This document shows, piece by piece, positions 61,801 to 64,000 of a DNA stretch of 64,000 bases; position 1 is the first letter of the stretch; each line of letters opens with the position of its first letter. The translations under genes and the position numbers were made by a program. Below the pieces are notes generated by a model. The model was given only the letters and a program-made list of their open reading frames with translations, was not told the DNA's origin and did no database searches. Origin of the DNA: Streptomyces sp. CA-210063 (GTDB taxonomy: Bacteria; Actinomycetota; Actinomycetes; Streptomycetales; Streptomycetaceae); the NCBI RefSeq assembly GCF_024612015.1, contig NZ_CP102512.1, positions 10,416,001 to 10,480,000 of the forward strand, read 5' to 3'.

Positions 61801-64000
61801 GTCGTCCGCGTGGACGGCGATGTCACCGACCAGGTCACCGTCCGCGCCCGCGGTGAGCACGGCGTGTGCCCACAGCGGCTGATCCCCGACCGTGTCGAGG
61901 CGTACCTCGTCGATCGAGAGGGGCAGCCGCACACCGGTGCAGTCGACGGTCCCGGGGGCCTGCGTCCGCAGGAGCTGCGGCGTCAGCAGCGCTTGGAAGC
62001 AGGCGTCGAGCAGTACGGGATGCATGTGGTGGCGGCCGGCGTCGTCGCCGATCGGCGCGGGCGGCCGAATGCGGGCGAGTGCCTCGCCGGGACCGATCCA
62101 CACCTCCTCGATGGCTTGGAACGCCGGCCCGTAGTGGTACCCGAGGGCGGCGAGTGCCGCGTAACACGCCGCTCCGTCCAGGTGACGGACGCTGTCGGTA
62201 CGGAGGGAGTCGACGTCGAGCCGGGAGGTGCCTCCGCGGTTTCCGCGTTGGGCGGCATGCACGGCACCGCGGGCGTGCACGGCCCGTTCCCCGGTGTCGC
62301 CCCGGGGGACGGTGGCGATGGTGAACGAGGCGTCCTCGGCGCTGAAGGACGTCTGTACGGTCGTTGTCCCGTCGTCGGCGCCGGGCCCGGTGGGCAGGAA
62401 CAGTGCCTTGCGCAACTCGATGTCCGCGAGGGTGGCGTCACCGCCGGTCAGGGACCGAACGGCCTGTGTGGCCATTTCCACATAGCCGGCTGCCGGGAAG
62501 ACAGCGCTGCCCTGAATGCGGTGGTCGCCCAAGTAGGGCAGGGATTCGACGTCGAGCTTGGCTTCCCAGGTCGGTTCGACGGTGTCCAGACGGCGGCCCA
62601 GCAACGGGTGGTCCAGCCGGCCGAGGCGGACCCGCTCGACCGGTGCGGGCTCCGTCCAGTACCGGTCCCGTTTCCAGGGATAGCGGGGGAGGGGCACAGG
62701 CCGGCCGGTGGGATGGAGAACGCTCCAGTCGATGGCGGTACCGAGATTGTGCAGGGCCGCCAGGGAGAGGGTGAAACGCTCGCGCTCGTCCTCCTGGCGT
62801 CGGATCGAGGGCAGGGCCCGCCCCTCCCGCGCCCGGGCGGCGAGGCATTCGCTGATCGAGTGAGCGAGGACCGGATGCGGTCCGATTTCCAGGAAGACGC
62901 TGTGGCCGTCCTCGGCGAGACGGCCGACCGCGTCGTCGAACCGGACGCTGTCGCGGACGTTGCGCCACCAGTACGCGGCGTCCAGCTTCGAGCCTTCGGC
63001 ATACCGGCCCGCCTCGTCGCCTGCCGTCGGGCACAGTGGGACCAGGGTCGGCCGGGGCTTGAGCCCGGCGAGCGACGAGAGCAGTTCCTCCTTGATGACG
63101 TCCATGCGGGCGCTGTGGTACGGCACCCGTACGGTGAGGAACTTGGCGAAGACGCCCTCGTCCCGGAGTTCGTCGGCGATCTCTCCGAGGGCCTGCTCGT
63201 CTCCGGCGAGGGTGAGCGCGGCGGGACTGTTCACGGCGGCCACCGACACACGGTCGGCGTACGGCCGTACCCGCCGCAGGGCCTCTGTCTCCGTCAGGCT
63301 CACCGCCAGCATGGTGCCGGTACCCACCAGCTTCTGCTGGAGACGGCTGCGGTGGACCGCGATCGCGGCTGCCTCCCGCAGGGTGTAGACGCCGGCCTCG
63401 TAGAAGGCCGCGATCTCCCCGGTGCTGTGCCCGACGATGGCGTCCGGCTGTACGCCGTGGCTGCGCCACAGTGCCGCGAGGCCCACCTGCACGGCGAAGT
63501 TGGCGGGCTGGGCCAGCCAGGTCTCGCTCATCCGGGAGGCGGCCTCGCCGGTGGAAAGCTCCTCCACCAGCGACCAGTCGGTGAACTCGCGGATCGCGAG
63601 GTCGCACTCCTCGACCGCCTCGCGGTAGACCGGCTCGGACTCGAACAGCTGCCGTCCCATGCCCCACCACTGCGGGCCCATACCGGTGAAGACCCAGACC
63701 AGTCGCCGGTCCGTCTCCTGCCGTTGATGGTCCAGGAGGACATGGGGGTGGGTTTCGCCCCGCAGATGGGCGTCGAGGGCTTCCTTGAGGGAGTCGGGCG
63801 AGTCGTAGACGACCGACAGCCGCGACGCGAGGTGCTGACGGCGGCGGGCCAGGGTGTAGGCCAGGTCGGGCAGGGCCGGAGCCGGACCGTGTGCCCCCGC
63901 GAGCTCGTCCCGGATGTTCCCGGCGACCTCGGTGAGGAGACCGGGGTCACGTGCGGTGAGCGGCAGGATCGTAGGGCCGGAGCGCGCAGGGCGTTGCCTC
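55846..64000 (-). CDS. Hybrid iterative PKS-NRPS for a polycyclic tetramate macrolactam (ikaA/ftdB-like), N-terminus outside window
   Basis: At least 2717 residues, still in frame at the window edge. Order: AT (GHSTGEIAAFYEAG), DH (GDHRIQGSAVFPAAGYVEM and HPVLLDACFQALL), KR (YLVTGAFGALGRLLCRRL), ACP (LGLDSLLAMEL), condensation (AVHHIISDAIS), adenylation (HTSGSTGRPKAVLVSH, YRTGDLAR), PCP (EAGGSSVKLIEL) and thioesterase (LLGYSLGGNLAFEVAQ). The hand-read A-domain code is D-V-G-E-V-G-S-I-D-K, nearly the ornithine code D-V-G-E-I-G-S-I-D-K. One iterative module should make both polyene chains, attach them to ornithine, and the TE closes the tetramate. The KS lies beyond 64000. An acidic DDGPDDSMDDGMDDPDVDMD insert in the A domain is unusual. 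Confidence 0.93.
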   Translation of the reverse strand, partial: RQRPARSGPTILPLTARDPGLLTEVAGNIRDELAGAHGPAPALPDLAYTLARRRQHLASRLSVVYDSPDSLKEALDAHLRGETHPHVLLDHQRQETDRRLVWVFTGMGPQWWGMGRQLFESEPVYREAVEECDLAIREFTDWSLVEELSTGEAASRMSETWLAQPANFAVQVGLAALWRSHGVQPDAIVGHSTGEIAAFYEAGVYTLREAAAIAVHRSRLQQKLVGTGTMLAVSLTETEALRRVRPYADRVSVAAVNSPAALTLAGDEQALGEIADELRDEGVFAKFLTVRVPYHSARMDVIKEELLSSLAGLKPRPTLVPLCPTAGDEAGRYAEGSKLDAAYWWRNVRDSVRFDDAVGRLAEDGHSVFLEIGPHPVLAHSISECLAARAREGRALPSIRRQEDERERFTLSLAALHNLGTAIDWSVLHPTGRPVPLPRYPWKRDRYWTEPAPVERVRLGRLDHPLLGRRLDTVEPTWEAKLDVESLPYLGDHRIQGSAVFPAAGYVEMATQAVRSLTGGDATLADIELRKALFLPTGPGADDGTTTVQTSFSAEDASFTIATVPRGDTGERAVHARGAVHAAQRGNRGGTSRLDVDSLRTDSVRHLDGAACYAALAALGYHYGPAFQAIEEVWIGPGEALARIRPPAPIGDDAGRHHMHPVLLDACFQALLTPQLLRTQAPGTVDCTGVRLPLSIDEVRLDTVGDQPLWAHAVLTAGADGDLVGDIAVHADDGSPLGRVRGFRAADVEAASTSVSLNTVDSWLADITWVETPHEPDPADASGSSAEGWLVFADGQGVADELAARVTALGGRCHLVRPGAAYRLDPGRHESAITPGSAADLERLFAELRTDGPASYDHVVHLWSLDLPPIDATDTAADLRDHADLAGYSLIALARTLPVHQPDSRLHIVTRGAQAVVPGDPAEPLTATAWGIGRVLGQQELPDHRGTLIDLDPVSGDDTAARAADARAILREVTEADGEQEIALRDGRRLSSRLAPATGLSRPLPLRLRADGAYLVTGAFGALGRLLCRRLVARGARRLILVGRTVLPDREQWHGVPPDSATADRIRFLKELEALGAQPVLAPLDIGDEAALTTWLADYRRRQSPPIRGVFHLAGQVRDTLLPEMDRATFDAVYTPKVLGAYLLHRHLADEPLDHFVLFSSIASLLTTAGQANYAAGNAFLDALAHHRRALGLPALSIDWGPWATGMIEELGLIEHYRARRGMSSLSPEAGMAVLERVIGQDRAQLLVATVVDWPVFLAWYQTPPLLVTDLAAVGRADCPAAGDDGALESFEAAFRAADPDTRRALLTDRFTHVAAGVLRMRPEQVDLTAGLGALGLDSLLAMELRSRVQADLGVTLPVVALLGSGAPGGDLISLLYDDLAERASADADEAVGTSAVELFHDERQHPLTQNQKALWFLKQLNPDGFAYNIGGAVEVRTELDPELMFAAFRTLIERHPSLRANFTHVQGQPVQKVAPAEDAALRQDVALFDVQGWQWDDIHSLIVDQYRKPYDLEHDPLVRLRLFKRGPDHWVLMKAVHHIISDAISTFTFIEELLAVHESLRQGRTPELPPVTTRYIDFLNWQNQFLAGPDARRMLDYWKTHLPVDVPALGLPTDKPRPAVQTHNGASEFFVLDADLSARVHALAREHDVTVFMVLISAYYLMLHHYSGQDDIIVGSPVTGRTQEDFAKVYGYFVNPLPLHLDLAGSPTVAQLLTRVRDVVLGGLDHQEYPFVLLVEELGLRHDPSRSAVFQAMFILLTHKVATEKYGYRLDYIELPEEEGQFDVTLSVYEDEADQRFHCVFKYNTDLFLAETMRRMSSHYVNLLDALTRADPALPAGRLEMLGARERERLTTDWSGAAQRTTGSGVPVHRLISRVAAERPGAVAVSAPTEDGAAHRLTYGELDLHSRARARRLRELGVGEGTVVAVCLDKSPELIVTLLAVLRAGAAYLPLDPRDPGDRLATMVTHTAAALTVVDATASERFAHLPSRVVTLDDLAAGPSPDVPGPDDGPDDSMDDGMDDPDVDMDGAAYVIHTSGSTGRPKAVLVSHRNLASAYEGWRTEYRLDQDVAVHLQMASPSFDVFTGDLVRALCSGGTLVLVGRELLFNTARLYAVMRQERVDCGEFVPSVVRGLLAHCEHDGSRLDFMRLLVVGSDTWKVEEYERLRALCAPDTRLVNSYGLTEATIDSTYFEGPTRGLEPSRTVPIGRPFPGTQLYIVDEHGEPVPPGVTGELWIGGGGVAIGYLGDPEQTEHRFITRTLGRGPGARPVRLYRTGDLARWDSDGCVHLLGRADSQAKVNGHRVELSEIESHLARWPALAQAVVSVRPDERGESTLCAYGVAAPGAELDWRQLRRHLAEHLPTQLIPSSFTELPELSLTPSGKVDVAALPAPRRTVDDTLHEPPVTLYETRMAHHWKAVLGPTEVGLQHDFFEAGGSSVKLIELIHALQNEFNVTIPVSHLFKVTTLHGMARTVEHIITGRLPGAQPWLRFNGGTGPVVFCFPPAGGHGLVYRLFADQLPEYELVAFNYLPGDDKTARYADLIASLQPEGPCELLGYSLGGNLAFEVAQELEHRGREVRNVVILDSYRTPAAFTPSDEHLRSFERELREHLRKHTGSQDLAEETLEQARDYIGFCGRTPNLGTVRAAVTVISDERKTALYAAGEEGSWHGSSSGSTAVLRGSGSHADMLDPGHLEHNAGLTRAVLTRTLDDGGETHGE

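Overview
The window is high-GC actinobacterial DNA, almost certainly from a Streptomyces chromosome and probably an arm rather than the core. The reasons are: strong third-position GC bias; GTG/TTG starts and 4-base ATGA/GTGA stop-start overlaps; rare TTA leucine codons of the bldA type; secreted glycoside hydrolases; and two secondary-metabolite clusters separated by a patchwork of primary-type genes and gene remnants. I saw no tRNA, rRNA or CRISPR array.

Left flank (1-3.4 kb): an M20 amidohydrolase carrying a 24-bp tandem repeat, a membrane-anchored endonuclease/exonuclease/phosphatase protein and a DinB-like protein.

Cluster 1 (about 3.5-30.4 kb) is the most unusual part. A leftward operon encodes an AMP-ligase, a DHA2 exporter, a DAO-type FAD enzyme, an A-T-reductase NRPS, an aldo/keto reductase, a sulfotransferase and, as its last gene, an HK97-fold capsid-like protein that I read as an encapsulin shell (the natural-product or 'family 3' type). 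Around it lie an ATP-grasp ligase, a second aldo/keto reductase, a GNAT/FemAB-like protein, two poorly known proteins (one possibly a heme-oxygenase-like metalloenzyme), a type II thioesterase, an A-T NRPS, a KS-AT-ACP PKS, an A-T-C NRPS, a P450 and an MFS exporter. Together they suggest a short, reductively released, possibly sulfated peptide-polyketide made by split modules, with an encapsulin compartment taking part. The product is unknown to me.

Middle region (30.6-51.9 kb): a secreted GH5 cellulase with two perfect palindromes upstream; eroded DUF6153 and DUF305 genes next to a CsoR-like operator and a His-rich DUF4396 membrane protein; an LLM flavin enzyme; a YihY protein; and a complete rpoA outside the ribosomal-protein operon, which must be an extra copy. 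Next come a sugar ABC uptake operon and a GH43 arabinanase whose promoters share the same LacI-style layout, a cupin gene with an apparent ACG start, a methyltransferase, a frameshifted DUF11-type surface protein, a glutaminyl cyclase, an IS1380-type transposase remnant, an SPFH protein, a sirtuin and a secreted protein.

Cluster 2 (51.9-64.0 kb, cut by the window end) is a polycyclic tetramate macrolactam locus of the ikarugamycin/clifednamide kind. An iterative PKS-NRPS (AT-DH-KR-ACP-C-A-PCP-TE visible, with an ornithine-like A-domain code) is followed by a phytoene-desaturase-like cyclase, a medium-chain reductase and a P450 in one leftward operon.
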